A DNA stretch of 64,000 bases from Plasmodium brasilianum (Eukaryota > Apicomplexa > Aconoidasida > Haemosporida > Plasmodiidae): NCBI RefSeq assembly GCF_023973825.1, contig NC_090120.1, forward strand, positions 1-64,000, in the 5' to 3' direction. Positions 26,161 through 39,095 of the stretch are shown here, one piece after another. The notes under the pieces were generated by a model that made no database searches, was not told where the DNA came from, and worked only from the letters and a program-made list of their open reading frames with translations. A program made the position numbers and the translations under genes. Positions within the stretch are counted from its first letter, which is position 1. Every line of letters begins with the position of its first letter.

Positions 26161-27112
26161 ATTACTTATTGTAAGAATGATATCCTATTAATGATTATAA
26201 TATCATGAACATTGAATTTTGAAGAAACAATATTTTTTTATAAAATTTTTATTGTTGTAATAATTTTATAATAGTAATAATATATGAACGTAACATTATT
26301 CTGTGTTAAGTTAATTATGAAGCATGCATTAGTTCTACTTTAAGCACGATACATTAATGTGTATAATTTTTTACAGTGTCGAACTTATATGATACTAATC
26401 AAAAAATAACTAATCAAAAAGCAAATAAATGCAGATTTTTTATACATATACCATACTTTTTGAAAATAAGTATTTCTAATTGAGTTAAATCTATGCTATT
26501 TTTTCTAATTGAGATATATTTACCTTCATCTACTTAATTTCTTTTTAATTATATATATATTTAGAGGAACTAGTAATGCATAGAAATAAGAACAAAAATT
26601 TGTAAAAATATTACATGTAATTACATTAATTTAAGTATATCATAAATGAAACTAATTTATAAATAAAAATAATATAATTAGATATAATATGTACATAAAA
26701 AATAATACAGTATAATATAAATTACAAAAATGTATAATTTAATAACTTTTCTATTGCTAATTTTAGAAATATTATGGTATTTTATAATTTGTCCCTTAAA
26801 AATGCATCATACCAAAAATATACTTTAAAGATACACCATAATATATCGACAAGGACATATTAACAAATAGTATTTTATTAAAAATACATTTAAAAACTTA
26901 TATATATTATACCCCACTATTTAGGTTCTTATGCTTATCAAATTATAAAAGATAATTATAAATATATTATACACGTAAGAAATTGTTATAATCATCTGAA
27001 ATACAACATTGTATTATTATTTTTATTAAAAAAATAATATTCCTTCTAATAAATAATTAAAATATAAAAAAAAAGAGAATATTTTACAAAAACTAACATC
27101 ATTATGTATTTA

Positions 27113-27243
27113 TAGTTATGTACTGTTTAGGCTTTTATCGTGTCAATTATGAAGACTCCCTTGTAGCTACCATTTATTGTTACCGTGATTTTATGGACTA
27201 TACTTTTTCTTCACAGCCAATATTACCATATAAAATATAAGCC
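27113..27243. other. Comparatively GC-rich intergenic island, copy 1
   Basis: A 130 bp stretch much richer in G/C than its surroundings, midway between fam-m (25.7 kb) and fam-l (29.2 kb). On the + strand it holds a 41-codon frame starting MYCLGFYRVNYEDSLVATIY. The equivalent islands at 37025 and 61940 do not keep that frame, so a protein is unlikely. An RNA or regulatory segment, or an old gene remnant, is more plausible. Confidence 0.35.
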
Positions 27244-28977
27244 AAACCATTTTTAAAAAGTATAATAACACAAATACATATTATAAAATTAAAAATTAAA
27301 AATAATCTTACTTTATATTTTAAAATTTCCAAACACTTACTTATAAATAGTCTTCTTCTATTTTAGCATCATTTATTGTATCTAAATATTTTATAGCACC
27401 TTTTATATTTTTAAAATAATATATATTTTTCTAGATTTTTTGTTTTTTCTAAATTAAGAGAAAATATACAAATAGATGAATTTCGCTGTAAAATATTTAT
27501 TTCTCCTGTATATATTATGTAAACAATAAGTGAATTGTTCACTTATAAATATATTATTATTATTCCATTAATACGTAGTTAAAATACTATTATTGAATTC
27601 TTCAGTTCTAAATATATTTTCTAACTTATTGTACTTTTATTTAATAACGTTTTCAAACATTTAATCACTTACAGTAACACTTTTTTTTTATCCAGTTTTA
27701 TTTTCTATAAGCTTATAAATTCAATTTTACATTTACTACGGAAATTTTAGTACTTTCTTTTTATCTTTTTAACAAATAAAAATTCTTCAATATACTTAAT
27801 ATTAAATTGATATGCTAATTTAATTAAAACTTCTACATAAGAAGACAAATATTTTTTTAACAGATCTAAATAAAACTAATATATTCAAAAGTAAGCTATA
27901 TAATATACCTATAAATCTTTTATAAACAATTAATTCTTCTTTTTAAATACATTTTATTTAAAAAGTGAGTGCTGTTAACATAAATTAATTAGTAATTTTC
28001 ATTATAAAATACATATATTTTTTCGAATCTTTAAAAATATATTAACGCTCTACATAATATATTAATAAGCGTAAAAAATCAGGAAATATATATAAAAAAA
28101 TACCTATATAATATTATATTAATGAGGAAATATTATATATTCTTTCATTAGAACTAATGATAATGTATCTTTTTATTTTCATAAAAATGTACTAAAAATT
28201 TTACTATTATGAAACAAAAAAGGATTTATGCACGTTATTTATTAATATTTGATTACATTTCATTCATTAATCTAAACTTTTAATAATATATAGAATATAA
28301 AAATTATATAGTATATTCATTTATAAAATTGCAGAATAATATATATTAAATTATCTTTTTGTATATAGAATTAGCACAACAATTAGCTACAATAATAACA
28401 TAATAAATCTTGGTAATTCTCCATTCAGTTGTGAATATTTAGAACTACTACGTTATTGAACTAATAAAAGTATCCTATATTTAATAAAGATATTATATTA
28501 TATATTTATATATTATTTTTTATATCACAAAAAACAAAAATAAAAATTACTTGAAAAGGGCTTTACTATGATATCCTTCCATTATATGTTTCCCATAAAA
28601 CTTATTTTATAAAATAAATATTAAGTTTGATTTTACGTAATATATATATATTCATCTATACAACAAATTATAATTACTCAGTGTCATTAAAAATAAAACT
28701 ATAATTATTCTTTTTTAATTTAAATCTTATCACGCATTTTTCAAAAGGAGTCAACACATATTCATAATAAAATAAAATATAAATGTATACAAAGAGTATT
28801 ATTTATAGTTAAACTAAAAATTAACACAAAAAATCAATAAAATTATATAGAGGACCCTACTATATATTTATTATAACGCGCAAGCGTATACGTCTAATAG
28901 TAATTTATAAAAATATACGTATTAAGCCAAAATATTAAATTAATCTGAAAATTTATTTTAAACTACTAATTGAAAAA

Positions 28978-29000
28978 CATTAAAACATTCAAATTCACGA
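28978..29000 (-). promoter_or_regulatory. Conserved 3'-flank motif, copy 3
   Basis: CATTAAAACATTCAAATTCA, about 180 bp past the stop codon of the fam-l gene at 29179. The A run present in most other copies is weaker here. Confidence 0.45.
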
Positions 29001-29178
29001 TAAATATATAAACATCTATTTTTACTGATGTATATCAATGAAACAAGTAAAGTTTATGTACTTTTATAATATATAAGTAATTATGGGTATATATATTACG
29101 AGTACCATTCAACATATTACATATTTTAATTTATATTGAATATTTAATTAAAGATATAAATGTTATTTATTACACTTT

Positions 29179-30135
29179 TTATCTTTTCCGATGCCTAATT
29201 TTTTCATATTTTTTTACTTTTTTATGATAATATACAACTCCTGCTATAAGTATTACACTTAATAGGAAGATGGGCACAAAGTATATAAGAAAGCCCAAAA
29301 ATCCTGCTGCACAGTAGTTTGCCATCTTACCATTTTGTAATTTTACAACAGAATTTGTGAACCAACTAAAACGAGATTTCGTTAACAAGTCATAAGAAGA
29401 TTTTAAGGCAGGAGAAACTTTTTCTGAAACAGGTGAAATAAGAACAATTATTTTTTTCAAACCAAATGTAAGCCCACATCTACAAAAATTATCCAATATG
29501 AATGATATTGCAAAAACCAATAATATTAATAAAGGTAAAGCAAATCGTAATCCGCATTTCTTACGTATTATTTTTTTGTATATCCTATCACTAATTGTCC
29601 TATTTTTTTTAAGAAACTCTTCATAATCAAGTTCTTTGAATATTTTTTTTTCTAAATTGGAATATTTTTTTGTTTCAAATATATAGGTTTTATTTTTCAC
29701 ATCCTTTTTATGGCCTTTTTCATTACTTAATGAACATCTATATGATTGTTTCTTTTTTTCTGAGGTATATTTTTGATTAATATATATATCTTTTTTGTTG
29801 TGTATTCCATTTGGTATATCTTCCATTAAACATACACTACTGGGATACTTATCCTGATTATATTTTTCCAGTAATCGATAATTTCTTGTATATAATTTTT
29901 TACGATAATTGTAGCATTCACCCAAAGTTTTATTATAAGTATTCTGAAAAAGTGAAAAAAATATTTATTATATAATTTAATGAATACTTTTACACTATGA
30001 TAAAGTATTTATAAAAATAAAACACAAAAAATATTAATAAAAAAAAATGATTAAATAATATTGTCGCACCATATAAATATAAATATGACATATCCAACTT
30101 AAAAGAATTAACGTAGTAATTTTAACAAATAACAT
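29179..30135 (-). CDS. fam-l family exported protein
   Basis: Exons 30135-30070 (22 codons, MLFVKITTLILLSWICH) and 29943-29179 (254 codons plus stop), about 276 residues. The donor is GTGCGA and the acceptor TTTTTCAG. PEXEL-like RLLE at residues 45-48 (RNYRLLEKY), a charged spacer, then the family block KKIFKELDYEEFLKKNRTIS. Membrane helices lie at about 155-174 and 235-260, with the basic tail YYHKKVKKYEKIRHRKR. The extra loop between the helices is longer than in the fam-l gene at 7 kb. The usual start position (30156) is CAA here, so the first ATG inside the signal helix was chosen; it removes the basic leader seen in relatives. The protein is otherwise intact. It is paired with the fam-m copy at 24.8 kb, in the same direction. 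Confidence 0.87.
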
Positions 30136-30560
30136 TGTCTTAATTTTTCTTCTTTGATATATATCTTTAATATGGTAATATACTAAAAAAGGATATAATT
30201 AACAAAGATATAATATTTTTATAAAAATAAAGGACACTATTATTATTTATTTAATTCTATTATTATTTTTTTTTTCTTTTATAAAAATTTAGTAAACATT
30301 TTATAACTAAAAATATTTTTTACAATTGAAACGAAGAAATGTAGATAAATAAATTAACTATAAAATATTTATCATAATATTATCCATATGAAAATAATTT
30401 TAAAGAGATTAATATAAATAGAGTTCAAAAGTAAATGCTCAAAATATACAAATTATTTATTTAATATAATAAGGTAATTAAATATATTTTTTTTATTATT
30501 TCTTTTCAAAATAAAATAGAAATAGATGGATAATTAATATATACTTCCAGGTGTTGAGCA

Positions 30561-30620
30561 TACATACAGTATAGATTGTAGAGAATATAGGTAATATATA
30601 GTTCTATATATTAAGAGAAG
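30561..30620 (-). promoter_or_regulatory. Conserved upstream block, copy 3
   Basis: ATAGATTGTAGAGAATATAG then GTAATATATAGTTCTATATA, about 425 bp before the fam-l start at 30135. The core TGTAGAGAATATA is shared with copies at 26101 and 60874. Confidence 0.4.
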
Positions 30621-33539
30621 AATTACTTATTTCAATAATATATTTGCATTAATAAATTTAATTTTATAAAATTATTATATTTGAAAAAACATGGTATTAT
30701 AGTTAAATAACATTATTATTTTTATTATATCATAATGGTAATAATTAATATTTATATATAGTATTGAATAATTGTTGTAAAAAACGTATTAACGTCAGCA
30801 TAATCTTTGTACAAAAATTTTTTTGTTTAAATATATCAAGGGTATAAATAAATATAATGCTTCTTTATCTATATTTTATCATTTATGCTTAAATAATTTT
30901 TGTATTATACGGTTAATTCTAACAATTATTTATAATAAAAAGCAAAATGAGTATTATCCCTTAAATTTTCTATTTAACTATAAACCTAAATAAATTCAAA
31001 AATAGACAATATTCTATTAACAATTCATTTTTTAAAGGAATATTCTGTTATTATATATACTTTCATACATGAGCTATAAAAAAAAAACTTAAAATCCTAT
31101 TAAAAATATTTTTACATCAGACAAGTTATTAAGTGAATAATGTTCATAATAATTTTTTTATAGAGATAATTTATTATATTTACTTTTAAATAAAAAATAA
31201 ATATAAATGCAAAATAGACAAGCTATTTTATTTCCATTTAATGCAGAACAACTTATGTATTAAATGTAATATAAAATAAATTTAAAAAAAAAATTATTCA
31301 AGTGATTACTTACAGCCATTAAAAAGTAAATATAATTATTAAAAAAATAAATTACTTCATTAGATGATTAACGTTATATTAATTGTGATATTATATGTTA
31401 AATTAAACAATTACATATTTAATATAATATAAATTTATACAAAACATTTACACTTAGAATATTTAAGTATAAAGTATATATTTCTATAATGAATATATAG
31501 CAGTGTCAATATGACATTTATAAAAGAAAAAAAAAAAACATAATATATATATATGTTTTAACTTAAGATAATAAACTATAACAAAACAATAAATTATAAT
31601 ACTAAATTAAATATAGGAATATAAGAACTGTTAAATATTTTTTTTATAAATTTTTTTTACATTTCTGTATTAATGTATATGTGTATATTATCTGTTCCTA
31701 TGAAAAAGTTTATAAGTATACATTAAACTTTTTTTAAGTAAATAATTTCATTAAGAATATATAAACATGTCATTAGATACACGAAAACATTCATTTCTGA
31801 ATACAATATATTAATTATAAATAGGTTTCCATTTCATTTCCTTGTAGTTCAATGACTAATTTTAAAGAGTTTACCATTATATATACATTAAAATATACAA
31901 TAACCTATATATAATACAATAGTAACACCATTCTTACAATAAAATAATCATCCTAGAACATCTGATTGTAATATATAAAACAAAATAATTAATGGAATTG
32001 GAAATAAAATAGTGATAAAAATACCATAGTATATTCTTTTACAGAAATTGCCAAACTTTTATTCATATATGCTTGATTTTTCAAACGTTTTTTCTTGGTA
32101 TAATAGGTAAATTAATATATTTATTTATTAGATAAAACGCTATATTCAATGGTTTTTTAACAATAAATATATATGTCACGCAAATTAGCTTACATAAAAC
32201 ATAAGTACTTTTCTTGATCAATTTGCTTATTGCATCTTTTGAATTAATTCTAACCATACACTAAAACTTTCCATCATGTTCTGATTTAATATTATTATCT
32301 TAATTGTCTTATCCAACATATCCATTTTCAAACAACATATAATAAATACTATATTATATATTATTTTCTTATTTTCTTATAATAATATATTAGTTCTAGA
32401 GTCTAATATTCTATGTACCTAGATCTAACCAAATATTTATTAAAGATACAATACAACGAAAAATATATATTTCTATTATTCATAATATATTAAATATATT
32501 TACTCGAAGGAAATTTCCACATATTTACATATAACTTTTAATATAACATTAAGCATCAAAAATTTTAAATCAAGATTTCTACTATGTTATAATTGAGACC
32601 TGAAGAATTAAGAGAGCATCAAAATAAGAAGGATAAAAAAGAAAAAATAAATTTTAAAATAATTGTGTAAATATTTCTAATCAACTTCTTTATCAGATAA
32701 GCAACATAAAAATAATTTTTTGTAATACTGATTATTTTATTAAATCCTCAATACATATATATATTACAGTATAACAGAATAATTATAAATTTTAATTATC
32801 AAAGATTTTAAGAAAAATAATAAAATAGAAAAACTTTTTCTTTGAGTTAATAATTTTATCTGATAATTACAATAAAAAAATATAGATATGTTGTGATAAC
32901 AGTTAAATAAGCATATATTGGGAAATAGTCATTATTTTTTTTTTTTTTTTGTCAGATTCCTAATAATAAGCTTAGTTATATGTGCATGTTACATCTTAAA
33001 ATACTATTAATTTATAAATGATAAACATATAGTATAGAATATAATGCAGTACGTAATACATAAAACAAACAATAATAAAAGACAAATATTTTTTTATAGC
33101 ATACATTTTAATATAGCATGTGCCATATACCTACGATATGTATAACGTTTATACTAGCTATACATTATTAAAGACAAAGAATATTAGTTTAAATATTAAA
33201 TTTTTATTTAATCTAATAAATTTTATATTTTCAATATAATTCATATAGTGAAATGTAAGTTTTTTTCTTCTACAAAAAAACAAAAATTACTTAAAATGAT
33301 TTCCTTTTTTATAATTTGTCATATATATTATATGTTTTAAAATTTCGTAAAAGCTACACTAATACAATATAAACAAGATATCTTCTCATGTATTATAAAA
33401 CATGTTATTGTTTATAAAACAATCATATATATAAATGTACGGCACAAAATGGCAATAATTTTTTTATTCAAATTCAAAACATTAAAATTGAATATGTTAC
33501 TTACAAAATACCTATAACTAAGTGCAGAAGTATACCATA

Positions 33540-33960
33540 TTAACAATTTGTTAATAATGAACGTGAGACCCTTAAATCTAATAAAATCCAAGTTCCTGTA
33601 AGAACTTCATTAGGTTATCACGACCATGAGAAAAAAAACTACTCATGCTAAAAGACATGAAATTATTTATTAATTTCCTATAAGTACATTAACAACTATT
33701 ACATCATTTTTCTTATTTTTTCTTTTGCTAACAATATAAATTATTCCAATTAAAATAATGAGTGAATTTCCATAAGCTCTCAAATCTGCTAGGACATAAT
33801 ATTACTATAGTAGGAGTTTTTATTTACGAATATGTAATTTTCTTTGTAAAACTATTCCATCCAATCCGGAAAATTACGTTTATTCATTAAGGAGAAAAGT
33901 AAATTCATGGAAATCTGTAGATAAGTACAATAAACATACATCAACAAGTAGTTCTGTAAA
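33540..33960 (+). pseudogene. Possible PIR 3'-end relic
   Basis: Plus-strand coding-like pieces with stops between them. The first reads NERETLKSNKIQVPVRTS then LGYHDHEKKNYSC (to 33651). A hydrophobic stretch PISTLTTITSFFLFFLLL follows. A second hydrophobic piece near 33810-33890 ends in HPIRKITFIH, and near 33888-33960 LRRKVNSWKSVDKYNKHTST reads like a basic/Ser-rich tail. The order stalk, membrane segment, basic tail is that of PIR or STP1-type antigens. No single frame joins them, and the family is inferred from layout only. Confidence 0.3.
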
Positions 33961-34189
33961 AAATTAGATGTGTTCTTGTGGTAGCGCGTATTATATAACA
34001 TATCATACTCGGAGACTTATTTAAAGAAACCATTATTTTATAATATATTTATAATCTCTACTTATACTATGAAAAAAAAGTAAATTTGTTGAAATTATTT
34101 AAGTTATAAGTATATTTTATAATATATTTCTAATAAAAATTATTTATATAAAGTACATTATGTTTTTTTATTGAATAAAATATATGTAT

Positions 34190-34350
34190 TCTAATACAAT
34201 ATATTAACTTCGTTTGATTAAATACAATAAACGACATTTTTATTTTTAACATAAACTAACAACGTACTTTTCTCATTACGTCTATCTATAGTCATTTTAG
34301 TATTGAAGAAGGTAATGAATAGAAAACAAATATTTTTCATCAAATATATA
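34190..34350. repeat. fam-m 3'-flank repeat, copy A
   Basis: Clear match to 59090-59250. Both contain, in order, TTTGATTA, ACATTTTTATTTT, CAACATAA/TAACATAA, an AACG-to-TCTAC segment, ATTTTAG and TTGAA.AAGGTAA, ending in TATTTTTCAT. Both sit about 370-540 bp beyond a fam-m stop codon. Confidence 0.7.
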
Positions 34351-34514
34351 TATACTAATATAAAATCAACAATTATATTGATTTTAATATTATATATTAA
34401 TTTTTATTCAATTCATATATTTTCAATAGAAATAAAATTTAACGCACAAATATATATATTAAGCAATAATATTTAATTATATTGCAACAATAATTTATAA
34501 TACAAAATAAAAAT

Positions 34515-34542
34515 CATTAAAACATTCAAATCTACAAAAAAG
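34515..34542 (-). promoter_or_regulatory. Conserved 3'-flank motif, copy 4
   Basis: CATTAAAACATTCAAATCTA then CAAAAAA, about 190-215 bp past the end of the fam-m pseudogene. One of the best-preserved copies, although its gene is dead. Confidence 0.45.
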
Positions 34543-34728
34543 CAAAAAACGTAATTTATTAATGTTCGTATAAAAATAAAACCTTATATACATGTAGATT
34601 TATAAAATTTTATCAATAATAGATATGACTATAAAGTATATAACAATAAACATATTACATATAATAATTCTTATTAAACATTAATTTATATGAAAATACA
34701 TATTCCCTATTATTCATTTTACTCTCTC

Positions 34729-35603
34729 ATCAACTTAATTTTCTTGTATTTTTCATTATTTCTTAAGATCTTAGGAAGAACTATTATAATTATGACAGAT
34801 AATATAAAGATAATTAGTGAGAACATTATTAGATAAGAATATTTTTCTGGACAAAGAGTGTCTACAATAGATTTCACAATATCAAGCAAATTTTACGAAC
34901 TAAAAGCAATTTCTATTTTTTTTCCATATACCCTAATCCACATAATATTGGCAATTCTATTCCGATCAACATAAAAAGAAAAAATATAAAAGCTGCCAAT
35001 CCATAACTCCTAAATTTTATTTTTTTTAATAATTTATCTCAAATTCTCCTCTTCTTATCAAGAAAATCATCATAATTTCTTTTTTTAATCCATTTTTTTT
35101 CAAAATGGAAGTGTTTTCCATCAAAAGTACCATTATTATTATCTATATTTTCTGTATAATACTGCGACTTATTTAATAAACTTTTATATGTTTATTTTTT
35201 CTTTTCGTTACTTTTTCATTATGAGATATGTCTTTCTACTTGTCAATTTCAATATTTTGGAATCTTTCTTTTAAACACACATTATTTGAATCTTTGTCAT
35301 GTTTATATATTTCTAATAACCTATAACATTTTATATCTATTTTTCTATCATACTTACAGTTTCCGTCCAAATATTTGCCAGATATACACTAAAAATTCAA
35401 AGTAAATAATTAGATTTAATAAGAATAAATAAACTAATAGTAAAATATTGTAATGATTAATATAAAACAAAAAAATTATAAATAATAAATATTATACTTA
35501 TATTATATTGTTTTACCTAATAATTACTAAAATTGCTTATCCATGTTAGAATGATAAACTCAGCAATTTTAATAAATATTATTATATTAATTTTGTGTCT
35601 TAT
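34729..35603 (-). pseudogene. fam-m pseudogene
   Basis: Exon 1 relic 35603-35517 and exon 2 relic 35388-34729. The start codon is ATA instead of ATG and exon 1 ends in an in-frame TAG just before the GTAAAA donor. Exon 2 keeps the PEXEL-like YRLLE, then breaks: TAG after IEIDK, a frame change before SLLNKSQYYTENIDNNNG, TGA after DKKRRI, TAG after YMEKK, and a further frame change before the last helix. The fam-m signature GTFDGKHFHFEKKW survives with its Trp intact, as does the C-terminal tail LRNNEKYKKIKLM. Exon 1 has exactly the 87 bp of intact relatives. Decay is much more advanced than in the fam-m copy at 24.8 kb. Confidence 0.87.
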
Positions 35604-35979
35604 TATATATATCTAAATACTATATTATATTAAGGAAAATATTAACAAAAATATAATGTACTTCCAATAACAAACAGTTCTATATATATGAAATTTTTTT
35701 TTTTTTTATAATTCTCTCATAAAAACATGATAAAATATATATAATTATAATTAATTATACTACATATAAATAGTAACATAACTTTAGAAATATATCGTAT
35801 AACTTATAATGTTATATTAAAATAAAAATAAGCTTCATAAAAATATATTAACTATAATTTGTTCGTATATAATTAAATATATATTTAATTTAATGTAGTG
35901 TATTAATTAGGTAATGCTTTTATTAATTATTTTCGGAATAAAATAAGAAATAAGTGTTTTTATATTGTATTTAAATATT

Positions 35980-36040
35980 GAGTTTATCTACTACATAAAA
36001 TGTGCAGTACATATATAATATATCCTTCAATATATTAACG
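35980..36040 (-). promoter_or_regulatory. Conserved upstream block, copy 4
   Basis: AGTTTATCTACTACATAAAA then ATATATAATATATCCTTCAA, about 380 bp before the dead start codon of the fam-m pseudogene. Shares GAGTTTATC and ATATAATATATCC with the copy at 60874. Confidence 0.4.
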
Positions 36041-37024
36041 TAATAATTAATAATATTAAGGTTATTATCATAATAATAATTCTAAATTTGTAAATATTGT
36101 ATTTAGGAAAATCTAGATATGTTTTATAGAACATTAATTATTATAACACTATAAAAATAATAATAACAAAATAAAACAAAAACTTTGTGTATTATTACAA
36201 TTATAGTAGGGGAATTAGTTTCTCCTTAATGACAATATTTTATGGTGTATAATTCTTTTATATGATGAATTTAATCTATACTACCTAATCTATAAAGATA
36301 TAGACACTATAAAGCAAACAATAATTCATTCTTTATATGTGTGCTATTATTTTTAAAAATTACAATTTATAATTTTGATTTATTCTATCATTTCTCAATG
36401 AAAAATCTCTATATTCGAGGACATTATACTTTAATTTTTTATTTATTATATATATATTTAGAGGAAAGACTAGTATGGTAGAAAAAGGATAAAGAACAAA
36501 TGCTGTTAAAGATAAAATTTTTATAGAAATATTGCATGCAATTGCATTAATAAATATTCCAAATGCAATGAATTTACAATTAAGTATAATATGTATAGTG
36601 CATAATATGCATACAAAAAATACGATAAAACAAAATAATTTACTAAAATATATATTTTAGTAATTTTTCTATTAATTTCAGAAGGTATATATTATTTTTT
36701 ATATATTCCTTTAAAAATATGTTATGTCAGGAGCAAATATTAAAGGTGTACTAAAATAATTAAACATAAACATAAAAACAAATAATCATTTATTAAAAAA
36801 ATTGTAAACAAAAAATATATTATACCCAAATATTTGCGTTCTATATGTGTAACCCAAACAGCGATAATTATGAAAAAGTTATACGCACAAAATATTATTG
36901 TAATAATCTGAAATATATCGTCATATTGTAGTTAACCTTAAAATAAATTATTTATACAAGGTAATAATAAACAACATTAGAAAATGTTAAAATATTACAA
37001 AAATTAATATCATTATATGTTTAT

Positions 37025-37155
37025 ATTTTTACATTATTTATACTTTTACCTTAATATATATTCAACCTCATCTACCTTTTTATGTTACAATGATTTGAGT
37101 ATTTAACGTTTTATATCACATAAAATATTGCCATATAAAGTATATGCCATTGCAT
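37025..37155. other. Intergenic island, copy 2
   Basis: Positional equivalent of 27113-27243, recognised by CATTATTTATAC at its left edge, CATCTACC inside, and ATATTGCCATATAAAGTATA at its right end (compare ATATTACCATATAAAATATA in copy 1). More AT-rich than copy 1. No frame is conserved. Confidence 0.35.
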
Positions 37156-38897
37156 TTTTAAAATGTTTAAAAACAAATATATATGTATTATGAGATTATT
37201 TATGAAAAATAAATTCTCTATCTCACATAGTCCTCTTAAACTTTTAAATATAAATACAAGTTTTTTGTTTTTTTCTATATTTATGATTTCTAAACAATAT
37301 TTTAGTCTTTTCTTTTAAAAATAAATCATATTTTTTTAAATTATCTATGATTTTACTCAATTAAGGAGTAATATATAAATATTTTAAGTTCTTTATAAAA
37401 AATATATTTTTGGCCTTAATATATATTTACACCATATATGAATTATGCTACTATATATATGTAGTAGAATAAATATCTTATTATATCATCATTCACCTCT
37501 AGATCCAATATTCTTTCTTATATTTCTGTCTTATAAATTTATTTTGTATACTAATATATTTTATTTTTAGATGGTAATGTGTTCAACACTGTATGCAATT
37601 AGACTAATTCATTTTTTTCCTTCAGTATTATTGTATAAAATGTAATAAAAATATTTTTACTTTTACAAAGGAAATTTTAATAGATTTTTTCCTTTCTTTT
37701 TTAAAGAGTAAGTAATTTATTAATATTTCTAATATAAAATTATTGTACTTATTTAATAAAAACTTTTACAATCAAATATTGAAAATTTTTTAATAAAGCT
37801 AAAATAAAACTTATCTAATTAAAAAAAAAAAAACAATATAATATGCATATGAATTATCAATAAAAAAATAATGCTTCTTTTAATATCATTTTATCTAAAA
37901 ATTTACATTATAAATATAAATGTATTAGTATTTGTTAATATAATTTAAATATATTTTTTTTATACACCTTTAAAAAAATAATAACTCTTCAATTGATATA
38001 TTTTTAGACATAAAAAAAGAGGACATAAATATAAAATATTACTTGCAAATTATTAGATGAATGCAGAACAAATATATATTTATCCATGACACCTATTTAT
38101 AATTCACTTTTTTAGTGATGTATTGATATATTTAAAATTTTACTATTATGAAAGGCAAAAAAAAAAAAATAATTCATATTATCTATTAATATATAAGTAC
38201 ATTTAATTCATTAATATAATCATTTTATATTTTAAAAAATAAAAAATAATAACTTGAACTATTTATAAATATTCAGTATAATATATATTTAAGTAATTTT
38301 TTAAAATTAAGCTCAATTATAAAAAATGAAAAGTGTTTAGCCATACATTAACTGATCATATGTAGAAATCCTAAGTTAATCGATTATAAACAAAAAAATA
38401 TTTAATAAAAATAATAATTTTATATATATATATGTTTTCTCTTTAAACCATTAAAAAAAAAAAAATGTTTGTTAGAAGGACGTTTAAATAAATAAGTTCT
38501 ATAACACATTATTAATAAACGTATTTATATAATAATTATTAAATATTTCCTTATATAATATATATGTATCAATACAACAATATGCATTCGCATTTAATTG
38601 TTATATGAAAAATGTAATACATCTTTATTTAATATAAACCTAATTAAACATTTATTTAAATGTATCAACAAATAACCATTTTAGATTAGAAAGGGATCAA
38701 ATAAAAAAACATCTTATTATAGTTAAAATATAAATCACCACAAAATGGTGATAAAATTGTAAAAATTATCTTTTTATATAGTAATAATAACGTACAAAAA
38801 CATATACTTATACGAATTTACTGTAATACATTAATTTACCCGAAGCCATTATTTACATTAAAGCTCAAACTATAATTTAAACTACAAATAGAAATAT

Positions 38898-38925
38898 GTT
38901 AAAACATTCTAATTCACAAAAAAAC
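38898..38925 (-). promoter_or_regulatory. Conserved 3'-flank motif, copy 5
   Basis: GTTAAAACATTCTAATTCAC then AAAAAAAC, about 171 bp past the stop codon of the fam-l gene at 39096. Confidence 0.45.
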
Positions 38926-39095
38926 TAAGATAGAATTTTTTTAACTTGTTCATAAAAAATTCCCTTATCTGTATGTTTATATATAAGAATTAAGCAATTA
39001 TTGATATGCTTATTATATATATTTATATATATTGTAATTATTAGTTAACATTGATTATTTTATTACAAAAAAAAGTATGTAACTCATTATTAATT

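Larger units (their letters stand above)
25707..28977. other. Intergenic between fam-m and fam-l
   Basis: AT-rich spacer of a fam-l/fam-m pair, related to the spacers at 35604-38897 and 60488-63767. It holds the upstream block at 26101 and the island at 27113. A T-rich tract at about 27450-27780 has counterparts near 37560-37720 and 62460-62620. No protein gene was recognised. Confidence 0.55.
30136..34514. other. Intergenic between fam-l and fam-m pairs
   Basis: AT-rich. It contains the fam-l upstream block at 30561, a possible worn coding piece near 32590-32650 (LRPEELREHQNKKDKKEK), the PIR-like relic at 33540-33960 and the fam-m 3'-flank repeat at 34190. No intact gene. Confidence 0.5.
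35604..38897. other. Intergenic between fam-m and fam-l
   Basis: Second copy of the pair spacer. It holds the upstream block at 35980, the word TTTAGAGGAAAGACTAGTAT near 36460, the island at 37025 and the T-rich tract near 37590 (TTTTTTCCTTCAGTATTATT), which matches one at about 62490. No gene recognised. Confidence 0.55.

Noticed and set aside
27113..27243. 41-codon peptide MYCLGFYRV... as a small gene
   Set aside because: The frame is absent from the two homologous islands; kept only as a non-coding island.
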